Of a DNA stretch of 64,000 bases, positions 17,098 through 28,674 are shown piece after piece; position 1 is the first letter of the stretch; each line of letters begins with the position of its first letter. Source of the DNA: Terriglobia bacterium (GTDB lineage Bacteria; Acidobacteriota; Terriglobia; Bryobacterales; Bryobacteraceae); assembly GCA_020073145.1 (NCBI GenBank), contig JAIQFS010000002.1, positions 165,525 to 229,524 on the forward strand, given 5' to 3'. The position numbers and the translations under genes were made by a program. The notes under the pieces are model-generated. The model saw only the letters and a program-made list of their open reading frames with translations. It did not search any database and was not told the DNA's origin.

Positions 17098-19542
17098 ATG
17101 AAGCTGCTCCGCACCCTGATTCTGCGCCCGCTTCGCCGCGATCCGCTGCGCACTGCGCTCACCGTTCTCGCGGTGGCGCTCGGAGTCGCGGTGGTCGTGG
17201 CCATCGACCTCGCCGGCGACGCCGCGACCGGATCGTTCCGCTCATCGATGGAGACACTGGCCGGCAAGACCGATCTGGAAATCCTGGCCAACGGCGGTAT
17301 CGAGGAAACCTGGATCGGCCGCCTGGAGGCGCTGCCGCTGAATGCCCGCTTCGCGCCCGTCATGGAGGCGCAGGTCGAGCTTCCTTCCATCGGATCGGTA
17401 ACCCTATACGGCCTCGACCTGCCGGGCGCGCCCGAGGATGCGGTTCTGGTGTCGAGCGCGCTGGCCCGCCGTCTGGGGACTGGGTTGCACGGCCCCTTAA
17501 CCCTGCCGGTCGGCCGGTTCCGCGTCGAACGCATCGTCGATGCAGACAGCGCCGAGTTTCTCGCCGTCGACATCGCGGCTGCCCAGCACGCCCTCCGGCG
17601 GTACGGCAAACTGGACCGCATCGACGTCACCGTGGCTCCGGGCGAAGACTTCGCGCGCGTCGAAGCGGCGGTGCGGAGCCTCCTGCCGTCCGGATACCTG
17701 ATTGAAAAACCCGGCGTGCGTAATGAGGAGAACCAGCGCATGCTGCGCGCCTTCCGCTGGAATCTCCGGGTGCTGAGCTACATCTCGCTGGTGGTGGGCG
17801 CGTTTCTCGTCTTCAACACGATTTCCGTGAGCGTAGTGCGCCGGCGCGCGGAAATCGGAATTCTGCGCGCCTTGGGCGCCAGCCGCTCCGCCGTGTTCTC
17901 GATGTTTCTGGCAGAGGCGCTGATCCTCGGGCTGGTGGGGGCGGCGCTGGGAGTGGTGCTGGGGCGCCTGCTGGCGGGCGGCACCGTGGGGCTGATCGCC
18001 GGCACGGTGAATGCGCTCTACACCACCAGCCGCCCGGCGCCGGTCGAACTCACCGCCGTTGAGGTGTGGACCGGCATCGTGGCGGGCGCGGTGGTGGCGT
18101 TGCTTTCCGCGTTTGCGCCCGCGCGCGAGGCCATGGACGTGCCGCCCACCGAAGCCATGGGCCGCGGCGCTCACGAACATCACGCGCGGCTGCGGTGGCG
18201 GCGCGCGTTGGCGGGCGCGGTGCTGCTGGCGGCGTTGGCGGCGCTGGCTTCGCAGGCCGCTCCTCTGGGAGGCAAGCCGGTGGGCGGCTACATCGCAGCG
18301 CTGCTGGCGGTGGGCGCGGCGGCGCTGGCAGCCCCGGCGGTGGTCCTGACCGTCCACCGCGCCACCAGTTTCGCGATCGGCCGCCGCGTCGAAAGCCTGC
18401 TGGCCGGGCGCAGCCTGGCGGCTTCGCTCTCGCGCACGTCGGTGGTGGTGGCGGCCCTGGCCACCGCGATTGCCATGATGGCCAGCGTGGGGATCATGGT
18501 GGCCAGCTTCCGCGAGACCGTCACCGTGTGGCTGGACGTTCAACTCCGTGCCGACCTCTATGTCAGCCCGGAGCAGCGCACCGCCGCCGGGGAATATCCA
18601 CCGCTTCCGCCCGAGGCCCCGGGCATCCTCGCTGCGACGCCGGGAGCCGCGGCGGTGGATTTCTTTCACGCGCTGGAATTCCACTACCACGGCGAGCGCG
18701 CCACGCTCGGCGCGGGCAATCTGGAAATCGTCCGGCGCTTCGGCCGCCTGCGCTTCCTGCCGGGAGAAGATCGGGATTCGATTCTGCGCTCGCTCGCCGG
18801 GCAGGATCGCGCCATTGTCAGCGAGCCCTTCGCCAACAAACACGGCATCCGCGCGGGCGACCGCCTCACCCTGCCGCTCGGCCCGCGCAACGTCACCGTC
18901 ACGGTGGCCGGCGTCTATTACGAGTATTCGAGCAGCCAGGGCTTTGTCCTGCTGGACCTCTCCACCCTGCTGAAGTACCTTCCCGGACAGCCCGCCACCA
19001 ACGCCGCCGTCTACCTGCGGCCCGGTGTGGACTCGGCCACCGTGCAGCGCGAGATGCAGCGGCGCACCGCGGGGCTGGGGGTGACCGTCGGGCTCAACCA
19101 GTCGCTCCGCCGCACCGCCATCGCCATCTTCGACCGCACCTTCGCTATCACCTGGGCCCTCGAAGCCGTGGCCATCGTGGTGGCCATGCTGGGCGCCGCC
19201 AATTCGTTGCTGGCCCTGGTGCTCGACCGGCGGCGCGAGCTCGGCCTGCTGCGCTATCTGGGTGCCTCGTCCGGACAACTGCGCGGCATGATTCTGGTGG
19301 AGGCCGGACTTCTCGGCCTGCTGGCCACCGTGGTCGGATTGGCGTTAGGGTTCGCGCTTTCGCTATTATTAATATTCGTAGTCAACAAGCAGAGCTTTGG
19401 CTGGACCATCCAGTTTCATCCCCCTGTAGGCCTGCTGGCAGGCGCACTCTTGTTGGTGTGGTGTGTAACGGTGCTAGCCGGACTGTACCCGGCGCGGGTA
19501 GCCGCGCGACTCAGACCGATCGACGTGATACATGAAGAGTAA
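17098..19542 (+). CDS. FtsX-like ABC transporter permease
   Basis: 814 residues. ATG 17098 is preferred over the longer ORF start because it begins with the usual MKLLRTLILRPLRRDPLRTA ahead of the first helix. The layout is one N-terminal helix, a periplasmic domain, three helices (LVVGAFLVFNTISVSVV and following) of the first FtsX domain, a middle section with two more helices, a second periplasmic domain, and a C-terminal FtsX domain (ALEAVAIVVAMLGAANSLLA, VLAGLYPARVAARL). This double FtsX design is typical of MacB/LolC-like exporters. No ATPase gene is adjacent; the nearest is at 11187. Its stop overlaps the next ATG by one base (TAATG). Confidence 0.88.
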   Translation: MKLLRTLILRPLRRDPLRTALTVLAVALGVAVVVAIDLAGDAATGSFRSSMETLAGKTDLEILANGGIEETWIGRLEALPLNARFAPVMEAQVELPSIGSVTLYGLDLPGAPEDAVLVSSALARRLGTGLHGPLTLPVGRFRVERIVDADSAEFLAVDIAAAQHALRRYGKLDRIDVTVAPGEDFARVEAAVRSLLPSGYLIEKPGVRNEENQRMLRAFRWNLRVLSYISLVVGAFLVFNTISVSVVRRRAEIGILRALGASRSAVFSMFLAEALILGLVGAALGVVLGRLLAGGTVGLIAGTVNALYTTSRPAPVELTAVEVWTGIVAGAVVALLSAFAPAREAMDVPPTEAMGRGAHEHHARLRWRRALAGAVLLAALAALASQAAPLGGKPVGGYIAALLAVGAAALAAPAVVLTVHRATSFAIGRRVESLLAGRSLAASLSRTSVVVAALATAIAMMASVGIMVASFRETVTVWLDVQLRADLYVSPEQRTAAGEYPPLPPEAPGILAATPGAAAVDFFHALEFHYHGERATLGAGNLEIVRRFGRLRFLPGEDRDSILRSLAGQDRAIVSEPFANKHGIRAGDRLTLPLGPRNVTVTVAGVYYEYSSSQGFVLLDLSTLLKYLPGQPATNAAVYLRPGVDSATVQREMQRRTAGLGVTVGLNQSLRRTAIAIFDRTFAITWALEAVAIVVAMLGAANSLLALVLDRRRELGLLRYLGASSGQLRGMILVEAGLLGLLATVVGLALGFALSLLLIFVVNKQSFGWTIQFHPPVGLLAGALLLVWCVTVLAGLYPARVAARLRPIDVIHEE

Positions 19543-20845
19543 TGCTGGAAACTGACACTCCGCGCGCGTTGGAACAAGCCGTTCGCGCCCTCGAGCGCCA
19601 GTTCACCGCCCTGCCGGACTTTCCCGCGGCGGGCGCGGAGCGGATCGACGCCGTCATGGGCGAAGTGGCCGCGCGCCTGGGCGACAACTATCCGTACTTC
19701 CATCCGCTCTACGCCGGCCAGATGTTGAAGCCGCCGCACCCGGTGGCGCGCGCCGCCTATGCGCTGGCCACGTGGATCAATCCCAACAACCACGCGCTTG
19801 ATGGCGGGCGCGCCAGTTCGGAGATGGAGCGGGAGGCGGTGGCGCAGATCGCCGCCATGTTCGGATGGCAGCAGCATCTCGGCCACCTCACCGGCGGCGG
19901 CACCATGGCCAACCTGGAGGCTTTGTGGGTGGCCGGCCTGCTGCAGCCGGGGAAGAAGATCGTGGCTTCGGCGCAGTCGCACTACACCCACCAGCGCATC
20001 AGCGGCGTGCTGCGGCTGCCGTTCGCCAAAGTGGGAACCGACGCGCGCGGCCGCATGGACCCCGCGGCGCTCGAGTGCCTGCTGAAGGCGGGCGATATCG
20101 GCTGCGTGGTGGCGACCCTCGGCACCACCGCCACCGGCTCGGTCGATCCGCTGCCCGAAATTCTGGCGCTGCGCCAACGCTATGGCTTCCGCGTTCACAT
20201 CGACGCGGCCTACGGCGGCTACTTTACCCTGGCCGACAATCTCGGGCCGGAAGCGCGCGCGGCCTTCGACCACATCGACGAAGCCGATTCCATCGTCATC
20301 GATCCGCACAAGCACGGCCTGCAGCCCTACGGCTGCGGCTGCATCTTGTTCCGCGATCCGGCGGTAGGCACGCTGTACCAGCATGATTCGCCGGCCACCT
20401 ATTTTTCTTCGCGCCGGCAGCACCTCGGCGAGATTTCGCTGGAATGTTCGCGCCCCGGAGCCGCCGCCGTGGCCTTATGGGCTACCATGCGGCTTTTGCC
20501 GCTGGTTCGAGGCGGCGAGTTTGCGCACGGTCTCGCGGCGAACCGGCGGGCGGCGCTGGCCTTGCACGCGCGCTTGGCCGAAGACCCACGCTTTTTGACG
20601 CCGTTCGAGCCGCAGCTCGATATCGTGGTGTGGGCGCCCCAATTGGGATCGACGCCCGGATCGGCTCAGCGGATTTTCGACGAGGCCGCGAAGCGCAATC
20701 TGCATCTGGCCCTGGCCCGCCTGCCGGGAGCCTTCTTCGGCAGCACCGAACCGGAGATCCTCTCGCTGCGCTCGGTGCTCATGAAACCCGAACACGAACA
20801 ATGGATCGACCGCATCTGGAAGATCCTCGACGAAGCCACTCAATC

Positions 20846-20849
<4 letters not shown>
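19542..20849 (+). CDS. PLP-dependent group II decarboxylase
   Basis: 435 residues. Group II decarboxylase motifs are visible: [29 protein letters not shown] (phosphate cradle), [28 protein letters not shown] (cofactor Asp) and [13 protein letters not shown] with the Schiff-base Lys. It would decarboxylate an amino acid, probably aromatic or acidic; the exact substrate cannot be read. The start overlaps the FtsX stop by one base and the stop overlaps typA by 4 bases, so permease, decarboxylase and typA seem to form one transcript. Confidence 0.88.
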
Positions 20850-22642
<1,793 letters not shown>

Positions 22643-22684
22643 CCATCGGCCCCTACCGCGCATCCCCTCGGACACCATTCCTGG

Positions 22685-23353
22685 TCACTGCCGGCTTCCC
22701 CTCAGGCTGAGAAGAACGGTGTCCGCAAGGACGGCGTTCGGCAGATTCGCAATCGCGCGCGCGTGTTCGCGAACGATCGCTCGGGTTGCCTCCGGGACCT
22801 TCAGCCAGGTGAAGTCGATCAAGCCGGCGTCGAACACGCCTCGCCCGTTGGCCTGAACCTGCAGTCCATTCCGGCGGCGAAACGCCGCTTCGAAGCTGCG
22901 TTGCACCTCGCGGATTTCCGGATCGGCATCGGGCCGGTAGGGCTCACCCGCAACCGTCGTATAGACCTGACGCGAGATCCAGCGATATTCGTCAATCGAC
23001 ATGGACTGCTCCCGCAGCGCATCCACATGAGCCCGGCTGACCTGTTCGGGCAACCCGGTCAACGCCGACAAAAAGCTTACGATGCCCTCGCCGCTTTTCA
23101 CGGGAGCCATGGCAGTATCGACGGCCTCCCTCACCTTCAAATACCGGGAAAACCGCTCCGGGGATAGCTTTCCTGCCGCCGGAGGCGTGAACGGGAATTC
23201 GCGGTTGCTGTCCGCGTACCGGTCTTGCGCATGCTGGATGCCCTGAGAGACCTCGCCGGCGCGCCCGGCAAAATAAAATCCCCCCAGAACGACCGCTCCC
23301 ACACCGACAGCGGCCAGCGCCCCGCAGCCGATCCACCAATCTTTCGCAGCCAT
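22685..23353 (-). CDS. Membrane-anchored protein of unknown function
   Basis: 222 residues from ATG 23353, with GAGGAGAATT upstream. One N-terminal membrane helix (WWIGCGALAAVGVGAVVLGG, residues about 5-27) anchors a soluble helical domain. That domain includes YLKVREAVDTAMAPVKSGEG, ISRQVYTTVAGEPYRPDADP and FEAAFRRRNGLQVQANGRG. I do not recognise a family. It is convergent with typA and divergent from the sigma gene at 23532. Confidence 0.7.
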   Translation of the reverse strand: MAAKDWWIGCGALAAVGVGAVVLGGFYFAGRAGEVSQGIQHAQDRYADSNREFPFTPPAAGKLSPERFSRYLKVREAVDTAMAPVKSGEGIVSFLSALTGLPEQVSRAHVDALREQSMSIDEYRWISRQVYTTVAGEPYRPDADPEIREVQRSFEAAFRRRNGLQVQANGRGVFDAGLIDFTWLKVPEATRAIVREHARAIANLPNAVLADTVLLSLRGSRQ

Positions 23354-23531
23354 GAATTCTCCTCGACAGTCAAGACGCAAAGCCCCGAGCGTTCGTTCGT
23401 AATCGGGATCGACTTCTCCGCGAGGCAGATGCGACCAGACCCGAGAGTACCCGAATGGGCCCGCGGCAGCAACCCTTGACGCGGCAACCCTGGGGCGGGC
23501 TTCCGCGTCAATGTTATCATTGGCCTAGCCG

Positions 23532-24050
23532 GTGACGACCGTGACGCGCGAAGAGGTGCTGGCGCAGCTGCGTGAAAGGATTGTCCGGTTCGCGGCATCC
23601 CGTGTATCGAGGGAGACTGCCGAAGATCTGGCGCAGGAGGCGCTCATGCTCCTCCACGAAAAATACGCCCACCTGGAGAACCCCGCGGACCTGCTGCCCC
23701 TGTCTCTGCAAATCGTTCGCTTCAAGATGATGAGCTGGCGGCGGAAAGCCGTGCGGCACGGCGAATATACCCAGGTGTCGATTGAAGACATCCCGCTGCC
23801 CGACCTGGATGCGAGCCCCGCCGATTCTTTGGAGCGCAAGGAAATGCTGGAGCGGCTGGAGGCCGCCATGGGCCAGTTGGGCGAGCGCTGCCGCGAATTA
23901 TTCCGCCTGAAACTGGAAGGCCGCAGCTTTCCGGAAATCCAGAGGATCCTGGGAGTGGGCGCGATCAACACCGTTTATACATGGGACCACCGCTGCCGGA
24001 AACACCTGCTGGAGTTGATGGGCGGCGATTGGGGGCAGGGAAAGCGATGA
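23532..24050 (+). CDS. ECF-like RNA polymerase sigma factor
   Basis: 172 residues from GTG 23532. Region 2 is RETAEDLAQEALMLLHEKY with LSLQIVRFKMMSWRRKAV. Region 4 is LERLEAAMGQLGERCRELFR, then LKLEGRSFPEIQRILGVGAI and NTVYTWDHRCRKHLLELM. The spacing fits an ECF sigma factor. The stop overlaps the next gene by 4 bases (ATGA at 24047); that product carries a membrane helix and is the likely regulator. Confidence 0.85.
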   Translation: MTTVTREEVLAQLRERIVRFAASRVSRETAEDLAQEALMLLHEKYAHLENPADLLPLSLQIVRFKMMSWRRKAVRHGEYTQVSIEDIPLPDLDASPADSLERKEMLERLEAAMGQLGERCRELFRLKLEGRSFPEIQRILGVGAINTVYTWDHRCRKHLLELMGGDWGQGKR

Positions 24051-25279
24051 GCCGCGAAGACATCGAAAAACTTTTGGGCGGCTATGCCACCGGGACCCTC
24101 ACGCCCGAGGAACGCGAGGCCCTCTTCACCGCGGCGTTGCACGATCAGCCGCTGTTCGAAGCCCTGATGCGCGAGGAACCGCTGCGCGAGTTGCTGCAGG
24201 ATCCGGTCGCCAAGACCCGGTTGATCGCGGCGCTCGAGGGGACACCCACTCCCTGGTATCAGGGCTGGTTGCGTCCCGCGGCGTTGGTGGCGGCCGTGGC
24301 GGGTCTCGCGGTGGTCGCGGTGGTCGCGGTGGTGGTGCAGCGGCGGACGGCCCAGCCGGCGCAGCCGGTGCTGATCGCGCAGGCGCCGCGGATCGAGCCT
24401 CCCGTGCCGGTGCCGTCACCGCTCCCGCAGGTTTTGGAGACCAAGAAAGTTCCTGCGCGCCGGGAAGCGCCTCCGGCGGCTCCGCTCGCCCGGCTGGCGA
24501 AAACCCCGGCTCCTCCACCCGCGGACTTCGCCGCGCCCCTGGCGGCGCCCCAGCCCGCTCCGCCCCCCGCACCCGCGACCGCTCTGGCGGAACAGGTGGA
24601 AGTCGCACCCGCCACCCCTGCGCCGGCGTTCGCCGCCGGAGTAGCAGAGCCGGCACGGCTCAAGGCCGCCAGCCAACCGGGCGTGGGCGGCGCCCTGCAA
24701 CTGTCGGACGCGCGCGCGCTGTTCTCGGCGGCGCCCCTCGTCATCCCCACCGCCCGCGCCGACTTCTTGAGCGCGGAATCCCAGAACCGCGAGTCGCCCA
24801 GGGCGGTCACCGCCACGGTCGCGAATGCCATCATGATCCCTGCCCCTCACCTCGGCGTCCGCTACACGGTGTTGCGCCGGCAGACCACGGGATCGTTGGC
24901 GGCCCTCGCGCCGGCTGAGGAACTGGAAGCCGGCGCCGAGGTCGCCCTGCGACTGGAGTCCAACGACGCGGGCTACCTGTCGGTTTTCAAGCGCGCCACC
25001 GACGGAACCTGGATTCTCCTCGCCGCCGACCGCGTGCAACGCATGGCCGCGTTGACCGTGCCTCGAACCGGCGGCCTGTCCTTCGGCGATGCGGCAACCC
25101 TGGAGTTCTTCGTGTTCTTCTCGCGGCAGCCGCTGGGCGAGGCTGATCGCGTGTTTACGCCGCGCGACGATCAGAAGCTGAGCGGCAGCCCGGCCGAGCG
25201 GGCCACCTACGTGGTCAGCACGCTCGACAATCCGGCTGCGCAAAAGATCGGCTTTCCCGTCACCGTGAACCACCGATAG
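24047..25279 (+). CDS. Membrane protein with Pro/Ala linker and DUF4384-like domain, probable anti-sigma partner
   Basis: 410 residues. Residues 1-70 are a helical cytoplasmic part (DIEKLLGGYATGTLTPEERE), a pattern common to the N termini of anti-sigma-like proteins. One membrane helix follows at about 77-100 (ALVAAVAGLAVVAVVAVVV). A Pro/Ala-rich linker of about 100 residues leads to a domain resembling DUF4384 (VALRLESNDAGYLSVFKRAT, DGTWILLAADRVQRM). It overlaps the sigma gene by 4 bases. I infer that it senses envelope conditions and holds the sigma factor. Its 3' end overlaps the convergent glycosyltransferase by 20 bases. Confidence 0.75.
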   Translation: MSREDIEKLLGGYATGTLTPEEREALFTAALHDQPLFEALMREEPLRELLQDPVAKTRLIAALEGTPTPWYQGWLRPAALVAAVAGLAVVAVVAVVVQRRTAQPAQPVLIAQAPRIEPPVPVPSPLPQVLETKKVPARREAPPAAPLARLAKTPAPPPADFAAPLAAPQPAPPPAPATALAEQVEVAPATPAPAFAAGVAEPARLKAASQPGVGGALQLSDARALFSAAPLVIPTARADFLSAESQNRESPRAVTATVANAIMIPAPHLGVRYTVLRRQTTGSLAALAPAEELEAGAEVALRLESNDAGYLSVFKRATDGTWILLAADRVQRMAALTVPRTGGLSFGDAATLEFFVFFSRQPLGEADRVFTPRDDQKLSGSPAERATYVVSTLDNPAAQKIGFPVTVNHR

Positions 25280-26297
25280 CGTCGAGGAATAGACCCGCCA
25301 CGCGCGCGGCATCGAACTGCTCCACCCAGCGCGCGCCCTCAGCCGCCTGACCGGCGCAAGCCTCGGGCGACCGATGCAGCGACTCGATCCCCGCCGCCAA
25401 GGCTTCCACGTTCTCTGGCTCCACCAGAACGCTGTGCGGCGCCACCTCGGGGATCGCCGCCGCGCGCGACGCCACCAGCGCCTTGCCCGCGGCCATGGCT
25501 TCCAGCAGCACGATCCCGAAACCTTCCTGCACGCTCGGCAGGCAGAACACCTGCGCCCGGTTGTACTCCGCCGCCAGCGTGGCGCGCGGGACGTCTCCCA
25601 GCCAGGTCACGGTCCGGTTCAGTGCCAGATCGCGCGAAAGCGCGTGTAGCGTCGCCGCGCACGGGCCGCTACCGACCATCCTCACCTCGAGATCCGGTAT
25701 GCGGCTCCGCAGTGAAGCGGCCGCGCGCAGCAGCACCTCGACGCGCTTGCGCCGGTAGAGGCGGCCGACGAACAAGACGGTGAATCGCGCCGATGCGGCG
25801 GAATTGGCTTGCAGCAGGCTCCGCCATTCACCCAGATCGATTAGCTCTGGGACGACCACTGGAAGATCCGGCAAGCCATACAACGCGCGCGCCCGTTCCG
25901 CCGAATACCGGCTCGTGGTCAGCACCCGCCGCGCGCGCTGCACATGGAGCCGTTCGCAGCGCGCTTGCATCCCCATGGTGAGACGAGTCAGGCCCGCTTC
26001 GAATCTCACCTCATCGGCGATGACGCCCTTCAGCGCCGCCACGTCCGCGATGCGATAGCCATCCATGTCGAACCCTACGCTGACATCGAAATCCGGCGCG
26101 GGCCGTAGGAAGCGGTTGAACAGGAGCCGCTCGGCAGTATAGACCGGCAGGTGCAGACGCGGCGTGACGAACTCCACCTGGTGCCCCAAGCTCGTCAGGG
26201 CCCGCGCCAGCACGTGAATTCCCACGTAGGTGCCGCTGCCGCGCCGGATGTCCAGCGGAGTGGATGTCACAAACCGGATGCGCACTGAAGCTACCAT
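25260..26297 (-). CDS. Glycosyltransferase, GT4-type
   Basis: 345 residues from ATG 26297; the frame is open to 26447, but that extension is Arg-rich shadow sequence overlapping queC. The GT-B pattern is clear: RRGSGTYVGIHVLARALTSL near the start, FTVLFVGRLYRRKRVEVLLR in the linker-to-donor domain, and VQEGFGIVLLEAMAAGKALV holding the EX7E motif. The likely function is sugar transfer in surface polysaccharide synthesis. It is divergent from queC with only 8 bases between starts, so the promoters must lie inside the genes or overlap. Confidence 0.85.
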   Translation of the reverse strand: MVASVRIRFVTSTPLDIRRGSGTYVGIHVLARALTSLGHQVEFVTPRLHLPVYTAERLLFNRFLRPAPDFDVSVGFDMDGYRIADVAALKGVIADEVRFEAGLTRLTMGMQARCERLHVQRARRVLTTSRYSAERARALYGLPDLPVVVPELIDLGEWRSLLQANSAASARFTVLFVGRLYRRKRVEVLLRAAASLRSRIPDLEVRMVGSGPCAATLHALSRDLALNRTVTWLGDVPRATLAAEYNRAQVFCLPSVQEGFGIVLLEAMAAGKALVASRAAAIPEVAPHSVLVEPENVEALAAGIESLHRSPEACAGQAAEGARWVEQFDAARVAGLFLDAIGGSR

Positions 26298-26305
26298 ACT
26301 AATTG

Positions 26306-26977
26306 GTGAAGAAAGCGGTTTGCTTACTGAGCGGAGGACTCGATTCCGCGACGTGCCTGGCGCTCGCCCGCCGCGACGGCTACGTCTGCTACGCGCTCTC
26401 GTTCGACTACGGCCAGCGCCACCGCGTCGAACTCGACGCCGCCGCACGCGTGGCCACCTCTCTGGGAGCGGAGCGCCATCTGGTGGCGCACATCGGCCTG
26501 AACGCGTTCGGCGGCTCCGCGCTCACCGCGGATCTGGCTGTCCCCAAAGCTCGCTCGCTCGACGCCATAAGCCACGGCATCCCCGTCACCTACGTGCCGG
26601 CGCGCAACACCATCTTTCTTTCGTTCGCGCTCGCCTGGGCCGAGGTGCTGGAGAGCTCCGACATCTTCATCGGAGTCAACGCACTCGACTATTCCGGCTA
26701 TCCCGATTGCCGTCCCGAGTTCATCGAAGCCTATGAGCGCATGGCCAACCTGGCCACCAAGGCTGGGGTGGAAGGGCGCACCCGCGTCCACATCCACACG
26801 CCGCTCATCCAGCTCAGCAAGGCGCAGATCGTCAAGCTGGCGGCGGAGTTGGGCGTCCCGTTCGGCGTGACCCACAGTTGTTACGACCCGGGGCCCGACG
26901 GCCGGCCGTGCGGCCAGTGCGATTCCTGCCTGCTGCGGCGCAAGGGCTTCGAGGAGGCCGGCATTGAAGATCGCTGA
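26306..26977 (+). CDS. queC: 7-cyano-7-deazaguanine synthase QueC
   Basis: 223 residues from GTG 26306 (a TTG at 26303 is the alternative). [13 protein letters not shown] is the PP-loop. [20 protein letters not shown] is the conserved substrate region. C-terminal cysteines in THSCYDPG, then [11 protein letters not shown], form the zinc site. The enzyme converts 7-carboxy-7-deazaguanine to preQ0 with ATP and ammonia, in the queuosine/7-deazaguanine pathway. It overlaps queE by 14 bases. Confidence 0.95.
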   Translation: MKKAVCLLSGGLDSATCLALARRDGYVCYALSFDYGQRHRVELDAAARVATSLGAERHLVAHIGLNAFGGSALTADLAVPKARSLDAISHGIPVTYVPARNTIFLSFALAWAEVLESSDIFIGVNALDYSGYPDCRPEFIEAYERMANLATKAGVEGRTRVHIHTPLIQLSKAQIVKLAAELGVPFGVTHSCYDPGPDGRPCGQCDSCLLRRKGFEEAGIEDR

Positions 26978-27635
26978 GCTGTTCTACTCGCTGCAAGGCG
27001 AAGGCGCGCTGGTCGGCGTGCCGTCGGTCTTCATCCGCACCAGCGGCTGCAATCTGCGCTGCGGGTGGTGCGACACGCCCTACACCTCATGGAACCCCGA
27101 GGGCGCCGAGCTCTCGCTCGACCGCATCCTCGACGAAGTCCAAGCTCATCCGGCGCGCCATGTGGTGGTGACCGGCGGCGAGCCGATGATCGCGCCCGAG
27201 ATCATTCCGCTCACCCAGCGCTTGCGCGATCGGAGCCTGCACATCACCGTGGAGACCGCGGGCACGGTCTTCCAGCCCGTAGCCTGCGACCTGATGAGCA
27301 TCAGTCCCAAGCTCTCCAATTCCACACCGCGCGGCCCCCAGGCGGCCCAGCACGACCGCCTCCGCACCAACCCCGGCGTGCTCCACGATCTGATGTCGCG
27401 CTACGACTATCAGCTCAAGTTCGTCATCGAGAAGCCCGCCGACCTGGACGAAGTCCGCGTTTTGCTGAATTCGTTGCAAGCCGATCCGCAGCGCGTCATC
27501 CTGATGCCGGAAGGCACGGACCGCGACGTGCTGCGCGAGCGCGGCGTCTGGCTGGCCGAGATCGCCAAAGCCGAGGGCTTCCGCTTCACGCCGCGCCTCC
27601 ATGTGGAGCTGTGGGGCAACCGCCGGGGCGTTTAG
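26964..27635 (+). CDS. queE: 7-carboxy-7-deazaguanine synthase QueE (radical SAM)
   Basis: 223 residues from TTG 26964, with GAGGAGG at 26951-26957 supporting this start. The cluster motif [12 protein letters not shown] (CX3CX2C) and GGEPM mark a radical SAM enzyme. [20 protein letters not shown] is the QueE N terminus. It contracts 6-carboxytetrahydropterin to the 7-deazaguanine ring, the step before QueC, with which it overlaps. queD and queF are not in the window. Confidence 0.95.
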   Translation: MKIAELFYSLQGEGALVGVPSVFIRTSGCNLRCGWCDTPYTSWNPEGAELSLDRILDEVQAHPARHVVVTGGEPMIAPEIIPLTQRLRDRSLHITVETAGTVFQPVACDLMSISPKLSNSTPRGPQAAQHDRLRTNPGVLHDLMSRYDYQLKFVIEKPADLDEVRVLLNSLQADPQRVILMPEGTDRDVLRERGVWLAEIAKAEGFRFTPRLHVELWGNRRGV

Positions 27636-27647
27636 AATAGGTTCGAA

Positions 27648-28616
27648 ATGGCTGCAAAAACCGCGCTTCTGGCCGATCCCCTCTACCGCGAGCATCTCCT
27701 GGGCCGCCAGCATCCCGAGCGCCCCGAGCGCTGCGACGCCGTATTGGCGGCCTTCCAGCAGGCCGGCCTGCTCGACCGCACCGTGCGCGTGGCCCCGCGC
27801 GCCGCCACCGAAGAAGAGATGCTCCTCTGCCATACGCGCGACTACTTGCGCATCGCGCAGCACGATGTCGAGGCCGGCTATTCCTCTCTCACCACCGGCG
27901 ACACCGACGTCACCGCCAACTCCTGGGAGGTCGCGCGCCAAGCCGCCGGCGGTGTCCTGAACGCCGTGGATGCGGTGCTCACCGGCCAGGCGCGGAACGC
28001 GTTCTGCGCGGTGCGCCCGCCCGGCCACCACGCCACCCCCAATCGCGGCATGGGCTTTTGCCTGCTGAACAACATCGCCATTGGCGCGCGTTATGCGCAG
28101 CAGAAGCACGGGGTCGAGCGCGTCCTGATTGTCGATTGGGACGTGCACCACGGCAACGGCACGCAGGATATTTTCTATAGCGACCCCACCGTTTTCTTCT
28201 TCAGCACGCACCAGTGGCCGCTTTATCCCGGCACCGGCCGCGCCGATGAAACCGGAGCGGGCCCGGCCCAAGGCACCAAGATGAACTTCCCGTTTCCCGC
28301 CGGTTCCGGCCGCAAGCAGATTCTGGGCGCAGTGGAACATTCGCTGGACCCGGCCGCGGCCCATTTTCGCCCGGACCTCGTCATGATCTCCGCCGGCTTC
28401 GATTCCCGCGAGGGCGATTTACTCGGCGGCTTCACCCTGACCGACCGCGATTTCACCGACCTCACCCACGCCGTGATGCACATGGCCGAGCGCCACGCCG
28501 GCAGCCGGGTCGTCTCCGTCTTGGAAGGCGGCTACACACTCAGCGGCCTGGCCTCAGCCGCCGTGGCGCACGTAACAGCGCTCACGCAAGAACAGCTTCA
28601 TCAGCCGCGGCCGTAA
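27648..28616 (+). CDS. Histone-deacetylase-family protein (class II, HdaH/AcuC-like)
   Basis: 322 residues. Catalytic motifs: RPPGHHATPNRGMGFCLLNN (His pair), VDWDVHHGNGTQDIFY (zinc ligands Asp and His), SAGFDSREGDLLGG (zinc Asp) and EGGYTLSGLA. In bacteria these enzymes remove acetyl groups from small amides (acetylpolyamines, acetoin-related substrates) or proteins. It begins 12 bases after queE, so it may share that transcript. The stop codon TAA (28614-28616) lies in the loop of a REP-like hairpin. Confidence 0.92.
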   Translation: MAAKTALLADPLYREHLLGRQHPERPERCDAVLAAFQQAGLLDRTVRVAPRAATEEEMLLCHTRDYLRIAQHDVEAGYSSLTTGDTDVTANSWEVARQAAGGVLNAVDAVLTGQARNAFCAVRPPGHHATPNRGMGFCLLNNIAIGARYAQQKHGVERVLIVDWDVHHGNGTQDIFYSDPTVFFFSTHQWPLYPGTGRADETGAGPAQGTKMNFPFPAGSGRKQILGAVEHSLDPAAAHFRPDLVMISAGFDSREGDLLGGFTLTDRDFTDLTHAVMHMAERHAGSRVVSVLEGGYTLSGLASAAVAHVTALTQEQLHQPRP

Positions 28617-28624
28617 GGCCGCGG
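28605..28624 (+). repeat. REP-like palindrome, copy 1 (upstream of the RAYT gene)
   Basis: CCGCGGCC (28605-28612), loop GTAA, GGCCGCGG (28617-28624): a perfect 8-bp stem. The 23-base sequence 28603-28625 recurs exactly at 29098-29120. The loop supplies the stop codon of the HDAC-like gene. Confidence 0.8.
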
Positions 28625-28674
28625 GTCCGCGCCAACGACCTGAGAAAAAAACGCCGTCACAGCCACTTCTCCTG

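Noticed and set aside
17497..19278. 593-residue open frame on the minus strand
   Set aside because: It lies wholly antisense to the FtsX permease, is rich in Gly/Arg/His/Gln, and shows no domain pattern; it is a GC-driven shadow.
20444..20845. Upstream extension of typA
   Set aside because: It overlaps the decarboxylase in another frame; TypA homologues start at the [11 protein letters not shown] region, fitting ATG 20846.
27087..28364. 425-residue minus-strand frame
   Set aside because: Antisense to queE and the HDAC-like gene, with no recognisable fold.
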